From: Phaeotremella fagi
Lineage: Eukaryota > Basidiomycota > Tremellomycetes > Tremellales > Phaeotremellaceae
NCBI GenBank assembly: GCA_001599715.1
Contig: BCHU01000009.1
Location: forward strand, 620,001-684,000
Length of the DNA: 64,000 nt
Reading direction: 5' to 3'
The stretch's first letter is position 1, and every line of letters starts with the position of its first letter. Positions 1 to 10,447 of the stretch are shown one piece after another. Both the position numbers and the translations under genes were made by a program. The notes beneath the pieces were generated by a model. The model saw only the letters and a list, made by a program, of their open reading frames with translations. It was not told where the DNA came from and did no database searches.

Positions 1-443
1 ACTTCTTCTTTTTAGTTGATTTGTTCTGTTCTGTTCTTTTCTTTTCTTTCACTCGTTCTCGTCGTTGGCAATAGATTTTTTCGGATAGTTTCATGCAGCG
101 AATCTATGTTTTGGGGTGTCGCAGGATGGACGAGCTGATAGTTGAGTGACCATTCACAGTTCACACGACGATTCGATAATCATGTTTTCGATTTCCAACG
201 TGTTCGAACCCAGTCTCAACCGTGCTTCACAAGTATGACTTGTATCGGGACAGCACACCATGCAGTAACTGTGTGTTTCTCCAAAACGGAAAAAAGGAGC
301 AACGAAGAAAGGATACAGAAGACTTCTTTTCTTCCTTTCTACTAGCTTTCGTTTTCACGACCAGACTCCAGAAATGAACGACTTTTTGACATCTTTTCCC
401 CCCTCTTCTCTCAAGCTAGTATCAAAACACTGATTTATTACAG
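1..443. other. intergenic / upstream region
   Basis: No gene can be supported here. The stretch opens with pyrimidine-rich repeats (TTCTG and TTTTC runs) like those found in leaders of this genome. The last bases before the ATG at 444 (TTATTACAG) look like a 3' splice site, so an untranslated or coding first exon of the next gene may lie here. No convincing donor was found. Confidence 0.4.
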
Positions 444-1082
444 ATGGATCAAGAGACTTATGATAGTTTTATGCAGTATTGGGAGGATCCTACTATCCAG
501 CTTGATGAGGTTCAAAGTAGTTATTGTGAGTCGTGCTGTAAGTTTGATATATTGATTAGGTTCAAAGTCCCGAAACTTCGCTCAGTATTAAATTCAACGA
601 TTACCAGAGAAATGTTACCAGGGGAGGAGCTCCAAAGTGCTAGACGCTTCTTGGAGGGATTGATCGCAGCAAACGAGACGATGATGTATCTCTCAGAAGC
701 GCACAGAAGAGCTCTCGCTCATCACCTTCAAGCTCCCGTTGATCATCGATTCATGCTCGATGCCATCATCTCAAACAAGTAGGTGTTTGAAAGCATTCTA
801 CTTGAAACCATTTTATTGACCTTTCGTTTTGTCAGTTTTGAAAATCTACCGTTGATCGTGGAAGATGTTTTCAAATCTTGCTTGAAACGACATCGAGATT
901 GGAAACGGAGAGAGCGACTTATAAGCGTACTGAGTGAGATTGTAGAAACAGGTAAAGCTTTTGATAACGCTGTCAAGAAGTTGACTGAAATGGTTGGGTA
1001 CCCAGAAGAACCTTTAGGACTTTCATCAGAAAGCTGGGAGGAGTTGTTGGAAATCGCTCAATCTCGGGGTAGTAGCTCGTAG
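444..1082 (+). CDS. hypothetical protein, two exons
   Basis: Two exons, 444-778 and 836-1082, join in frame across a 57-nt intron (donor GTAGGT, acceptor TTTTGTCAG) and give about 193 residues. The protein is charged and looks mostly alpha-helical, with no signal peptide, membrane segment or motif I recognise. The N-terminal part has a Cys pair (residues about 28-32, CESCC). The sequence after the junction (FENLPLIVEDVF...) continues the helical character, which supports the splice. The true start could be upstream because the ATG directly follows an acceptor-like CAG. Function unknown. Confidence 0.55.
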
Positions 1083-2422
1083 GTATATCATTTGTACTTG
1101 TAATGCAAAGAAACAACAGTAATTTATGCTAAAGTGCCACTCTCGAATTCACTTTCAACACCTCTTTGTGACTGTACACCGAGTAAACTCAAGTGGTCTT
1201 GAATTTGGTGCCAACATACTGAGGCCGCCAAGGCCTAGACGTCTTGATATTTTGATCCATGAGTTGTTTTGAAGCATGTTTCAATCTTTACCATCGGATA
1301 TGATTAAGGGGTCTTCAGTTGCTTGGTTCATTCAGTTTTCCTTCGGTCTTTTGGTAGTTCATGTCCACCTGCATATCAAGATGATGCTGATGATAGAATG
1401 ATGTTGAGTTTGGGTCATGGGACCATGTACTCAACATATGTATCCTTGATACACTTAACTCTAAGCTCAATTTTGTAAACAACTTTACATTTTTCGTAGG
1501 TTAAAGCATAGCTGGTTGTTTACTTACTCAACTCACCAACAAAGGGGGTTAGGACTTAGGAACAGGATAAGACAATGGGAAGGGGTAAATAAAACGCCAC
1601 ACGCCACGTTTTTCTGGGGTTCTACCGTGTTTGGCACAGCAAAGAGCGTAGTGAGGGCGGCAGAGCAGAGGGAGAGGGGATGGGAGAGGGCAAGGGAGGG
1701 ACCGTGCAGAAGACACACACATACACTGTTGTCTCGCTCTCCCCCTTCTCTCTTTGGGTAACCAACAACAACCATCCCATCTAACTCTTCTATACGTTCA
1801 ACAACATCACTACTACTACTACCAACACTCACCCACAACCATCACCACCCACCAACCCACTTCTCGTCAACGTTCATCGACGAATCACTCTCATTTGGAA
1901 CCACTCTACACTCTACACTCTACGCTACTCCCCTCTACGACGCGTCTTGACGATACGTAAATAACAACGTAAATTCAACAACCTAAAATTCTGTCAACAA
2001 ACACCTACTTTATTTCATCAATTTTCGTATTCCTACTTCACAATCAGGCATTCACTTTATCATTCTACCTCATTTCAAAACGAAGACACCAAGCTCATTC
2101 TCATACCTACCCAAGAAACTGGATAATCTCCGAGACACTATCGGAATTGGACTGAAACAATTAAAGGGATTCGTTTTTTCAGTCAACTATTCCAATCATT
2201 CCAATCTCAAGTTCAAGTTGATGAAAATATCGTTTTAATCATTAAAGAGTAAGTCTCACCCCCTCTTGTATTGAGGCTATGCAATGTCGATAGAGTTAGG
2301 TTTGAACACTACCTTTAAAATTCTTCCCCTTTCCCATGGATTCAGGATTCTTCCAACGCTTTGATCAACAAAGACTATATCCAAGACAAAGAACTGACAC
2401 TTCGTCTTAGAAATCAATAATC
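1083..2422. other. intergenic region and long 5' leader of the next gene
   Basis: About 1.3 kb with no convincing coding sequence. From about 1640 onward the plus strand turns into purine-rich, then C/A-rich low-complexity DNA (ACTACTACTACTACC-type runs near 1808-1830), typical of a fungal promoter and leader. A donor-like GAGTAAGT near 2247 and an acceptor-like GGATTCAG near 2344 suggest an intron in the 5' untranslated region of the gene starting at 2423. Confidence 0.4.
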
Positions 2423-3538
2423 ATGCCTCCTCAACCTGCCCCCAACCCCGAACCAACTCCTCTACCCTCACCCACGATCGCTGAACGTGATTCGACCATT
2501 GTTACCGTCTCCGTCGTAGCTTCAGACAGCGCTTCGACGACAGCATCATCAGCTTCTACCAGTACAGCGATCCCTATTGGACCTATCGTTGGAGGTTTGG
2601 TCGGTGGTATCGTTGGTGGATTGGTTATCGCTGGTATAGCTTATTGGTGTTGGGTAAAGAAGAACAAGGAGAGAGATGTAAGTATTTTGGATATTTTGAG
2701 TTATCATTTCTCTTTCTGACGTGATACCCTTTAGGCCAGACACCGTGCAGCTGTAGCGAGAAGAAATCGAAAACGTCAAGCAGCCATTGCTGCTCAAGAA
2801 GCTAAAGCTAAAAGACCTCCACCAACAACTAGAGGTTCATCAGCTAAATCACCAATCAATGAAAAATCTTTCAGTGCTGCCAATCTACCTGCAGTCCCAC
2901 AAGCCAGTTATCATCCTAACAACAATATCACTCCGTTAGCAGCACCACTGGAAACGCCAGATTACGCTCAACAATATTTAGCTGCAGTGGAGGACGAACC
3001 AGATTACAACAACCATAACACTTATGCTCCGGAACCTGAAATTGATAACTCGGTTCCATCGAATCCAGCACCTCGATCATCTAAATCGAAAGCTAGAATG
3101 GCAGCAGCTGAATCAGCAGTTGCTAACGCCAGTGGAGATCCAAATTCTCGTTATAGACCTAACAAACCTTCACCACTAGCTTTAGCAGCCGCAGCTAAAG
3201 CTGAAGAACAACGTTTGGCAGCAAGTGGCGGTGGTAACGCTTGGAACAGTAATCAACAAGAATCACTAGCAGATAACGATTATCAATACCAATCATCGAA
3301 TGGTCCGAGACAAGAGGTTAAATCTGGTGAATGGGGCGTCGCCTTAGGTTCGCCAAATAATGACACTTCATTCGCTGATCAACAACAACAATATCAACAT
3401 CAATCTTTCAGTGGTCAAGATCCATATCTCTCTTCAGCAGGTTATAGAGGTCCTTCCGGTAATTACTCCCAAGATCCATATTCAGCTTATCACACTAACG
3501 AAGCTGAAACTCCTAAAAAAGGTGGTAGTTGGGTATAA
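2423..3538 (+). CDS. single-pass membrane protein with glycine-zipper helix
   Basis: Exons 2423-2677 and 2735-3538 join in phase 0 and give about 352 residues. Residues 1-50 are Pro/Ser/Thr-rich, followed by a hydrophobic segment at about 51-74 built of repeated small residues (GGLVGGIVGGLV) and ending in AYWCW. It is then strongly basic (KKNKERD, ARHRAAVARRNRKRQ), which marks the cytoplasmic side. There is no cleavable signal, so type III / signal-anchor topology with a short Ser/Thr-rich outer part is likely. The 270-residue tail is disordered (Ala, Gln, Asn, Ser, Pro) and ends in GGSWV. The layout resembles fungal Mid2/WSC-like sensors, but no extracellular domain is recognisable, so sensor function is only a guess. 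Confidence 0.75.
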
Positions 3539-4341
3539 CAAACGGATTATAAAGGATTGTTAATGAGGAACCTTTACATTTTATATAATCAGAATCAGAG
3601 TGCTGTGGTTATTTTAAAGATTGACGGATATATAATTTTTTCTTTGGAACCAGTTTTTATTTTCTCATCCATTTATTTTCACTTTTCCCCTCTCTTCCTT
3701 TTGTTTTTCAAATTTCCCTCCAAACCAAGCCCCCTTTTAACGCAGACCCCTCATCGTCACCCGATTTGATTATCATGATCTTCATATCTCACGTTCACAT
3801 TTGTACTTTATTCATCTATTCACTCCTCAATTCTGAATTTCTATGTTTTTCACACTGGATCAAAATACTTCTTCTCTGCACTCGGGATTCAGTTACTGTC
3901 ATTTTAACGTACCCTTCCCATCCCTTCCTTTCCGTCACAGATATCCACAACCCTTGCTGTCATGCATATTTCATGAATACCTCCAATCTACACTTGACAA
4001 GTACGAGTACGACTCCCATTTCTTACCCGACTGAAACAAATGGGATCAATTGTCAGCCTGCCTCGCCACAAACCACGCAGCAATTCAGTACGAGTACTAC
4101 TTACTTGATAAATTAAATTACTTGAAAAAGAATTCTAAATCTTATCATGCGTAAATTGATTAACTCAATGGGAAGATAATGAAATGAACCGTGCTGGATT
4201 AACTATAACTATAGGTATAAGTTAAATCACGAGGACGAATGTCGTGGGAAAAGTAATCTGCATCATAATTATAAGAATAATCTGTACTTGATTTCTTCAT
4301 CCTTTTTTTTGCTTTTTACGCGTAAAATCAGTGATAAAAAT
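3539..4341. other. intergenic region
   Basis: Contains the presumed 3' untranslated region of the membrane-protein gene and the promoter of MTD1. It is AT- and pyrimidine-rich. Open frames here have no start context, homology or splice logic. No RNA gene or repeat was recognised. Confidence 0.4.
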
Positions 4342-5596
4342 ATGTCTACCTTTATCGAACCTCTTCCCCTAGCTCCGATCCAAAACATGGAATACCTCTC
4401 CCGTTCCTCCTCCTCTTCAACGTTAGTCGAATCAACCCCATCCACGTTCAACTTACAAAAAACGATCTCGAGATCGTCCCAACAAGGTAAAAATTTGTCT
4501 ATCAAAGAAACCGTTGGTCCTATTGAAAAATTCATTTGTCATCAGTTGGGAGTTGGGGTTGAACGTCCGATTAGGATTGTTGGGTTGTTGGCAACTTTGG
4601 ATCAAGGGTGTAGGGTTTATGCGGAGATGACTAGGAAGAGTTGTTCGTCTCTTGGTGTTGCTTTTGGGATTCGAGATCTTGTTTGTGGCGATGACGGTGG
4701 TCTTGATCAGATTACCAGTGTTTCGTTTGAAGCAGTTAAAGCTGAGATTGAATCCATCAATCGAGATGAATCAGTTGACGGATTGATCATTTATTTCCCA
4801 TTGTTCACTCCCGATCTGGTATGTTATCCTCTCATCAAAACAATACCGGTAAATTGATATCAAAATTTAGGACGACCAACTTCGTCAACTCGTTTCACCA
4901 CGTATCGACATTGAAGGAATCCATCATTCGAATCTATCTACGAGCTCCCACATTCCCGTCCCATGTATCTCGGAACTTGAACTTGGAGATACTTTGAACA
5001 ACGAGATTTATCCTTGTACCCCTGCAGCTGTTGTTCGTGTACTTCAAAGTTTGGAAGGGGTTTACGCTTTGAATCGATCTATTGGGGATCGATTGAATGG
5101 CAAAGTGGTAACTGTTATCAATAGGTCCGTCGGTTGTTCTATAGAATTGGGATTCAGTACAATGCTGAAGAGTTTTAGATCTGATACCGTCGGTAAACCT
5201 CTATCAAAAATGTTGGTCAACGAATCGGCAAAAGTGTATTCTATAGATATAAACTCTATCCAAAAATTAGAAAAACAGAATCAAGAGATAGAAACGATTG
5301 AAATCACTCAAGACCCCGACACCCTAACGGCAGTTAGAAACCAGATCCTACTCCAAAGTGATATCATCGTCTCAGCCGTCCCCTCTTCGAAATTCAAAAT
5401 TCCAACTCAAACTTTGAAACCCGATTGTATCTGTATCGATTTATCTGAATTTGGAAATTTCGAATTGGACGTTAAAGAACGTTGTTCGATTTTTGCACCT
5501 CGTATTGGTAGATTTACTATTTTGATGTTGGTTCTTAATGGGATCTTGTTACGTCGTAGAGCCCAAGTCTCATCTGCTATTAGTGCTTCAGAATAG
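4342..5596 (+). CDS. MTD1: methylenetetrahydrofolate dehydrogenase (NAD+)
   Basis: Monofunctional NAD-dependent 5,10-methylene-THF dehydrogenase of cytosolic one-carbon metabolism. Exons 4342-4818, 4871-5124 and 5179-5596 give about 382 residues. Recognisable family blocks are GLLATLDQGCRVYAEMT, DGLIIYFPLFTPD, IYPCTPAAVVRVL, VINRSDTVGKPLSKML (the dinucleotide-binding loop) and the C-terminal IGRFTILMLVLN. As in yeast Mtd1, Thr stands where bifunctional dehydrogenase/cyclohydrolases have the catalytic Lys of YxxxK, consistent with no cyclohydrolase activity. The N-terminus carries about 50 extra Ser-rich residues compared with the yeast enzyme. The second intron is 54 nt with no stop, so a naive reading frame runs through it. 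The splice is supported because VINR-SDTVGKPL is the conserved motif. Confidence 0.92.
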
Positions 5597-5728
5597 ATAT
5601 TTGGATGATGTGGATGATTCTGATTTGTGTTTTCTTTATACCTGTTGTAGAAATATCTTGAGAAATATTTTGGATATTGTACAAAGTATGTACGGGATTA
5701 CATGGTTGTACAAGAAATCTTCATATCT

Positions 5729-5744
5729 GTATGTATGTATGTAT
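5729..5744. repeat. GTAT microsatellite
   Basis: Four tandem GTAT units in the space between the convergent MTD1 and hydrolase genes. Likely within 3' untranslated sequence. Confidence 0.8.
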
Positions 5745-5789
5745 CTATTAACGATGTCATCAAAGTAACGACGACCTCCACTCACCCAC

Positions 5790-7315
5790 CTAATCTAATC
5801 TAGCGATTCTAGCAATCAAATCCAAAGTCCCCTCAGCCCATCCAAGTCGATTATGTCCCCCATTCTCACCTTCCCACCAAACCACCTCCCCATCAGACCT
5901 AGGGAAAGAACGTACAGTCCCCCAACCTTCGTATCTCTTCTCATCAACTACTTCTTTTTCAGTCGATAACGAGCTGACTTTGATGGAATCAAATAATTTC
6001 TCGGAATGCGTGTGAGGGATCGTATCGTCATCTTTGGCGTGGAGGATCAAGATTGATGTGGTTGAGTTCTTTGTTCGTTCAGCGATTGTCCAATCTTTTG
6101 GACTCACTTTTAAGGCTGAGACTGAATCGAATGGATAGGCGAGATACGATTGGAATAAAGCTGGTTTCTATTAGCTTACAGTCATTTTTATAAAGCGTTG
6201 TATTCACCTTGAGCACCAGCAATCCTTTTGATAGGAGAGAGAATAGGTATGATACCTAATATCCAATAACTTCGTCGTCGTCAGTTAAACGATTTGATTG
6301 ATAACAACCTCAACCCACTCGGTCAAAACATCAGTGATCGACGTGAACGGTGCAATAAGAACCAAAGCTCTAGGTTTGATACCTAAACAAATAGTCAACG
6401 AAAGACTTCCAAGATCAGAAACTTACCGTCGAGAGCCAGTTTCCCCGTTAGACCAGATGCGACACCGGTCCCCAAACTCTGTCCCGCGACCACGATCATT
6501 TCCTCCGGATTCTTCGAGGAATCCCTCTTGATAACGTCAGAAACATAATCCCAAACTGTTCTAGCGTCTATCAAAAGTCCCTCTTCTGATGGTTTACCAG
6601 TAGAATCCCCGAATCCCCTATAATCGATGGCTATAACATTACTTTTTTATTGTCAGTTTACATTCTTTGTTAAGGTCTCGACCTACCAGTCTAGTCGGGT
6701 TGAGAATGAACTATATCCACGAACTCTATGAGGGGCTGCTCTGGTTATTGCCTTTGGTTTATGTTAGCTAGTTATTCCATACGCGAAGACTTACATTCCC
6801 ATGGAAATAGATTATGGTTGGTCGTTGAGTTAACGCTTTTTCGAACGTTTCGTGGGGAATTGGATTGGAAGGTGGGAATTCGTCTGTTGATTGGAGATAG
6901 ATCGAATGGGGTCTTTGTTATACATTAGTACGGTTCACTCTCGTCAGATGAGATATAGTACGCACAGAATATGCCAGGCTCCAATCACTTCACCATCACT
7001 AGTTGATAGATTGAAATTACGAGTTTTGAAAGCTAAAAAAAATCAGATTTTTATCTTTCCACTTGAGTTATCTTAAAAGACACACGAGCTAGACCATATC
7101 TTTGAGGTGAATCGAAATGTTTCAAGAAAGGTAACGTTACGTGATGTAAGAAAACGAATCTATCATTCGAGGGTTAATGCTGTAGGTCGTTTGAGTCAGT
7201 CATTTGCTACTTACTCTCGTTGAACTACTGGGAAAGTGAGTAGGAATAGAAGAACTGTATATCCTCCTAATATTGTTAAGGGGATATAATGAGCTTTAGC
7301 CAGAATCGACGACAT
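5790..7315 (-). CDS. ABHD12/ABHD13-like alpha/beta hydrolase (lysophospholipase-like)
   Basis: Minus-strand gene of about eight exons from the ATG at 7315. The N-terminus is a membrane anchor (MSSILAKAHYIPLTILGGY, then a Leu-rich helix). The body shows the ABHD12 blocks RYGLAPFKTRNF, GEVIGAWHILP, the oxyanion motif YFHGN, AIDYRGFGDSTGKPSE, the nucleophile elbow GQSLGTG (catalytic Ser near 6455), APFTSITDVLTDYWILG, then Asp in LHAKDDDTIP and His in GGHNRLGW. The catalytic triad Ser-Asp-His is complete. Family members are membrane-bound serine hydrolases of lysophospholipids or acylglycerols. The substrate here is unknown. Two splice choices matter. The donor GTGGGT after VLT and the acceptor AAACCAG before LFQSYLAY keep the conserved frame, whereas nearer sites break it. 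It converges on MTD1. Confidence 0.88.
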
Positions 7316-7685
7316 TTGATTGTATTGGTACTTTATCGAAATCCAATCACCAAAGCTTGAGAATCGTTAATTACGACCGAAGTAAGTTGATGTTCTCGGT
7401 GATGGTTTCGCACGTTCCTTGTAATCCTCATGAAGCGATGATATCTACTTGCATATTGTGTAGTAATGGGATTGTTCTTGTGATTTCTGCTAAAAGCATC
7501 GATCCCTCCAGCTTGCTTTTGAATCGAGTTATAAGATGGATTTCATCGCTGATCTACCTATCTCAGCATACTTTTATTACGCTTACTGATACTTTAACAA
7601 CCGAGCCGGAAGTTGGAATTGACATCATCGAGTCCATCGATTACTGTTGTACTCATATTTCCAACCATTCGTGAAGCTTTATACA

Positions 7686-8206
7686 ATGACGGTCATTCAC
7701 ATAGGTAAGAGCTAAATCTCTCTGCATGAGAATATACAAACTCTCAAGAACAAAATTGACCTTTCCCACTCCCTCAGTCTCGTTCAAAACCTCAAGTAAA
7801 GAAACCCACCAATCGTTAACAGCCGCACTACTGGATTTACAAAACACATGTATCAAAGATGGTAAAAAAATCATCAAAGATGTCAAAGGTGGTAAACAAG
7901 TTAGCACGGAGGGTAAAGATCATGGAATGGAATTGACTTTCGTCATGGAGTTTGAGGTTAGTCACTTACCAACATGATATGTGATTGCTGATGCTTTTGA
8001 ATAGAACGATGAGGATCTCCAATTTTATCTATGGACTTGTCCTGCACATTCAGAATTCAAGGTGGGCTGAAGATGTATTCTTTTCAAATGCTTTTATATC
8101 GTGCATGGCACAGAGACAAATTGCTAACACTACTTGGTAGAACATTGCAGCGCAGCACGGTGTGACTGGCGTTGTAGCTCTAGATTTTGAAAATGGATCT
8201 TATTGA
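7686..8206 (+). CDS. stress-responsive A/B barrel (Dabb) domain protein
   Basis: A small gene split into four exons (7686-7704, 7778-7956, 8005-8061, 8141-8206), giving 106 residues. The first exon is only 19 nt and codes MTVIHI. Dabb proteins are about 100-residue ferredoxin-like dimers. The family signature is seen in the opening MTVIHIV strand, the central ELTFVMEFE strand followed by DEDLQFYLWTCPAHSEF (the HPAH-type helix), and the closing GVVALDFENGSY strand. All junctions are in phase and the total length is a multiple of three. The molecular role is poorly known in fungi. It is divergent from the ABHD12-like gene across about 370 bp, which would serve as a two-way promoter. Confidence 0.82.
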
Positions 8207-8375
8207 ACATCTTTCATTGGAAGTCGAAATTTTTTGTGATGCTTCAAGTCGAATCCTATCACTCATGCATATGACATCGTATACTCATAGTTACGGATCA
8301 AGTCCCCAGAAGCTTATTTTGTTCGAAGTCCTTCAGAGTCCCCCTCCGGCGTACCCTCTCTCTTTTCATCATTTC

Positions 8376-9437
8376 TCATACCCGATAGCTATGGACTAAT
8401 GGCTTTGTCGAGAGACAATTGATACTAATCGCCTTGCTGTTCTTGAAAAACTCTTGTTGGAGATCCCAATAAGCGTCCATCAATCCGTCATCAATACCTC
8501 CACCCTCACCTGCCCCGTATTCTTCCTCTAGGTCTTGCCCAAGCTCATGATCTCCGTTTGAAGGGAAAACGGAATGGATGGGCCAACTGTCTTGTTGATA
8601 ATCCGCTTCATGAGTTTGATGAACAGGCATCGTTTTGGTGTAATCCATCCATGTTGTTAGATTCGAATTCATCTGCAAAGGCTTGGTTCGAATGAAATTC
8701 TCATCTTTGACGATTTTCTTAGTGACCAGAGTCCGAACCACATCGTCGCCGGAACAAATTTCTTCGTACTCCCCTTCGAACTCGTCGATATCTTTGTATT
8801 CTTGAAAAATTCTCTCCCAATCATATTGAGCAAATTCACCATAAACGTTCTTTGTCTCATCTATTGGGAAGACTGCCGTCTCTATACCAACCACTATACC
8901 ACTATATTTTGGAAACTTCGCAAAAACCGTTGGTTCTCTAACCCAAAAACCTTTGTTGGATTCGATAAAAGCAGTTTTGCCTTTTGTGTTGAGACTATCT
9001 GGATACATATCCGACCAAACCGTTTGGAGCATGAGTTCGGTAGACTTGTGGATAACGTAGTCGAGTTGCCCTGGTTCTGATTTGATACTTCGATTGCTTG
9101 AGATATCTGACATTTTTGAGGGTCGGAAGTTAGGAAAATAAGTAAGAGTTTCTGGTTGGACTAGGATGTACGATATCTTTAGAGTGGAATGATATCCTTT
9201 GTTTTTGAAGAAGGCCAAATTCACCGATACAAACCTGTTGAAGTCTTCTACAAGTAATGACATACAGTGTATGAAATGGCAAAGATGCACTTTCCTGTCA
9301 TTCAAAATCTCTGTTGTAGTCAATTCAGCGAAAAAGAAGTAATTGTCCTCCCCGTCTTTCTGCTGTTGCTGTAGCAATGAAAAGACTCGAAGTACCTTCA
9401 AACCCCTTATATCCATCCCCCACTTCGCGCTCAGCAT
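8376..9437 (-). CDS. hypothetical protein, intron-less
   Basis: A single open frame of 353 codons starts with ATG at 9437. Other Met codons follow at residues 8 and 108 (MSDISSNRS). It is unusual here because almost all neighbours have several introns. The protein is acidic toward the C-terminus (DLEEEYGAGEGGGIDDGLMDAYWDLQ in part), has no signal peptide or clear membrane helix, and contains no domain I recognise. The second half (VWSDMYPDSLN, FAKFPKYSGIVVGIETAVFP) has a well-packed, globular look, so it is more likely a real lineage-specific protein than a chance frame. The first 107 residues are less convincing. Confidence 0.6.
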   Translation of the reverse strand: MLSAKWGMDIRGLKVLRVFSLLQQQQKDGEDNYFFFAELTTTEILNDRKVHLCHFIHCMSLLVEDFNRFVSVNLAFFKNKGYHSTLKISYILVQPETLTYFPNFRPSKMSDISSNRSIKSEPGQLDYVIHKSTELMLQTVWSDMYPDSLNTKGKTAFIESNKGFWVREPTVFAKFPKYSGIVVGIETAVFPIDETKNVYGEFAQYDWERIFQEYKDIDEFEGEYEEICSGDDVVRTLVTKKIVKDENFIRTKPLQMNSNLTTWMDYTKTMPVHQTHEADYQQDSWPIHSVFPSNGDHELGQDLEEEYGAGEGGGIDDGLMDAYWDLQQEFFKNSKAISINCLSTKPLVHSYRV

Positions 9438-9573
9438 GACTTGCGATGGTTGGATACTGTTTCAGTCAACCAGCTGTTTCTAGGCAAGGAAAGTGGCAAA
9501 AATTGTGGCGGTCATCTGAACGATACCAAGTACAAGTACAAATACTGTACTAACTACACTTGTCTGAGCAAGA

Positions 9574-10044
9574 TTGGCTGATTATTTGGCTCATCGTACA
9601 CATGTTATTTTGCTGGGAGTTCCTAGCTCTATGTTTGGATCAATAAGCTATGTTGCTTTTGCAGTGCTGTTGTGGATCGTCAATCAGGCGGAAAGAACGA
9701 ATGAACTTAAAGGAACTCATCTTGTTGTTTTGGATTTTGGTTGGAGATTGATGGGCTTCACCGCCTTGACTTTCCAAGTGGGACACGGTATGAAATTCAG
9801 GAATGAATGACTGGCATGACGCAGATAGTATCTAATTTCAGAGCTCGCCAAGCTGTTGCTTCCAGGATACAAGTACTCGAAGGATGTTGCTAGCTGTGCC
9901 ACTAACAGGAATGTGTTTCATGAAGCATCAAAACCATCGATCAAGGACCATAATTTCCCTTTGCGTAAACAACACGGTGACATCCTTTGTATAAAGGAGT
10001 TGGTTAAACGAACTATAATCATATCTATAACCTTGACGACATAG
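9574..10044 (+). CDS. hypothetical small membrane protein, two exons
   Basis: Exons 9574-9787 and 9842-10044 join in frame (417 nt, about 138 residues) across a 54-nt intron that contains TGAC near its acceptor AATTTCAG. The protein has one likely membrane segment at about residues 20-36 (FGSISYVAFAVLLWIVNQ) and a second hydrophobic stretch around LVVLDFGWRLMGFTALTF. The rest is mixed and charged. No family recognised. It starts 136 bp from the divergent orphan gene at 9437. It could be a lineage-specific gene or a remnant of a larger one. Confidence 0.4.
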
Positions 10045-10447
10045 TAATATAAGTCCGACTCCACAGCCGAATTTGAACCCCATAAAAAGTCAAAGGACCT
10101 TGAACGATTAGATCTTGTGGTACTGCAGCGGTTGACTGGACTTAATCACATGTTGAGACTCAATTACTTCTTTTTCCTTTTTAACTTAACTTCTTCTTTT
10201 TCTTTTATATAATTCTTCTTTCATAGCATAGCCACGTCATCTACTCGTACAACACATTCACTTCTCATATAATATCGTTCTCAACCCACCACTTTATTCC
10301 TCTTTAATCAAACCTCATCATCTTCATCGAACAAACTTCCAACTCTACACAACACACAGTGAGTTCTCTTCCACACGTCCTCTGACACCATCAAGCTCAC
10401 TCCTTCCCAGCATCCTTTACCTCACGTGTGCTACACGCTGAATCATC
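10045..10447. other. promoter/leader region of the TKL kinase gene
   Basis: Gene-free. It holds a long TTCTTTTTCTTTT pyrimidine stretch (about 10165-10225) with an embedded TATATAA, followed by a C/A-rich leader. This is typical of fungal promoters. No RNA gene seen: a B-box-like stretch near 10070-10090 lacks any matching tRNA fold. Confidence 0.45.

Noticed and set aside
3766..4116. Plus-strand frame of 116 codons between genes
   Set aside because: Low-complexity composition, no ATG context or homology; more likely 3' and promoter DNA.
10062..10110. B-box-like GGTTCAAATTC on the minus strand
   Set aside because: No flanking stem pairing, no A box at the proper distance, so not a tRNA.
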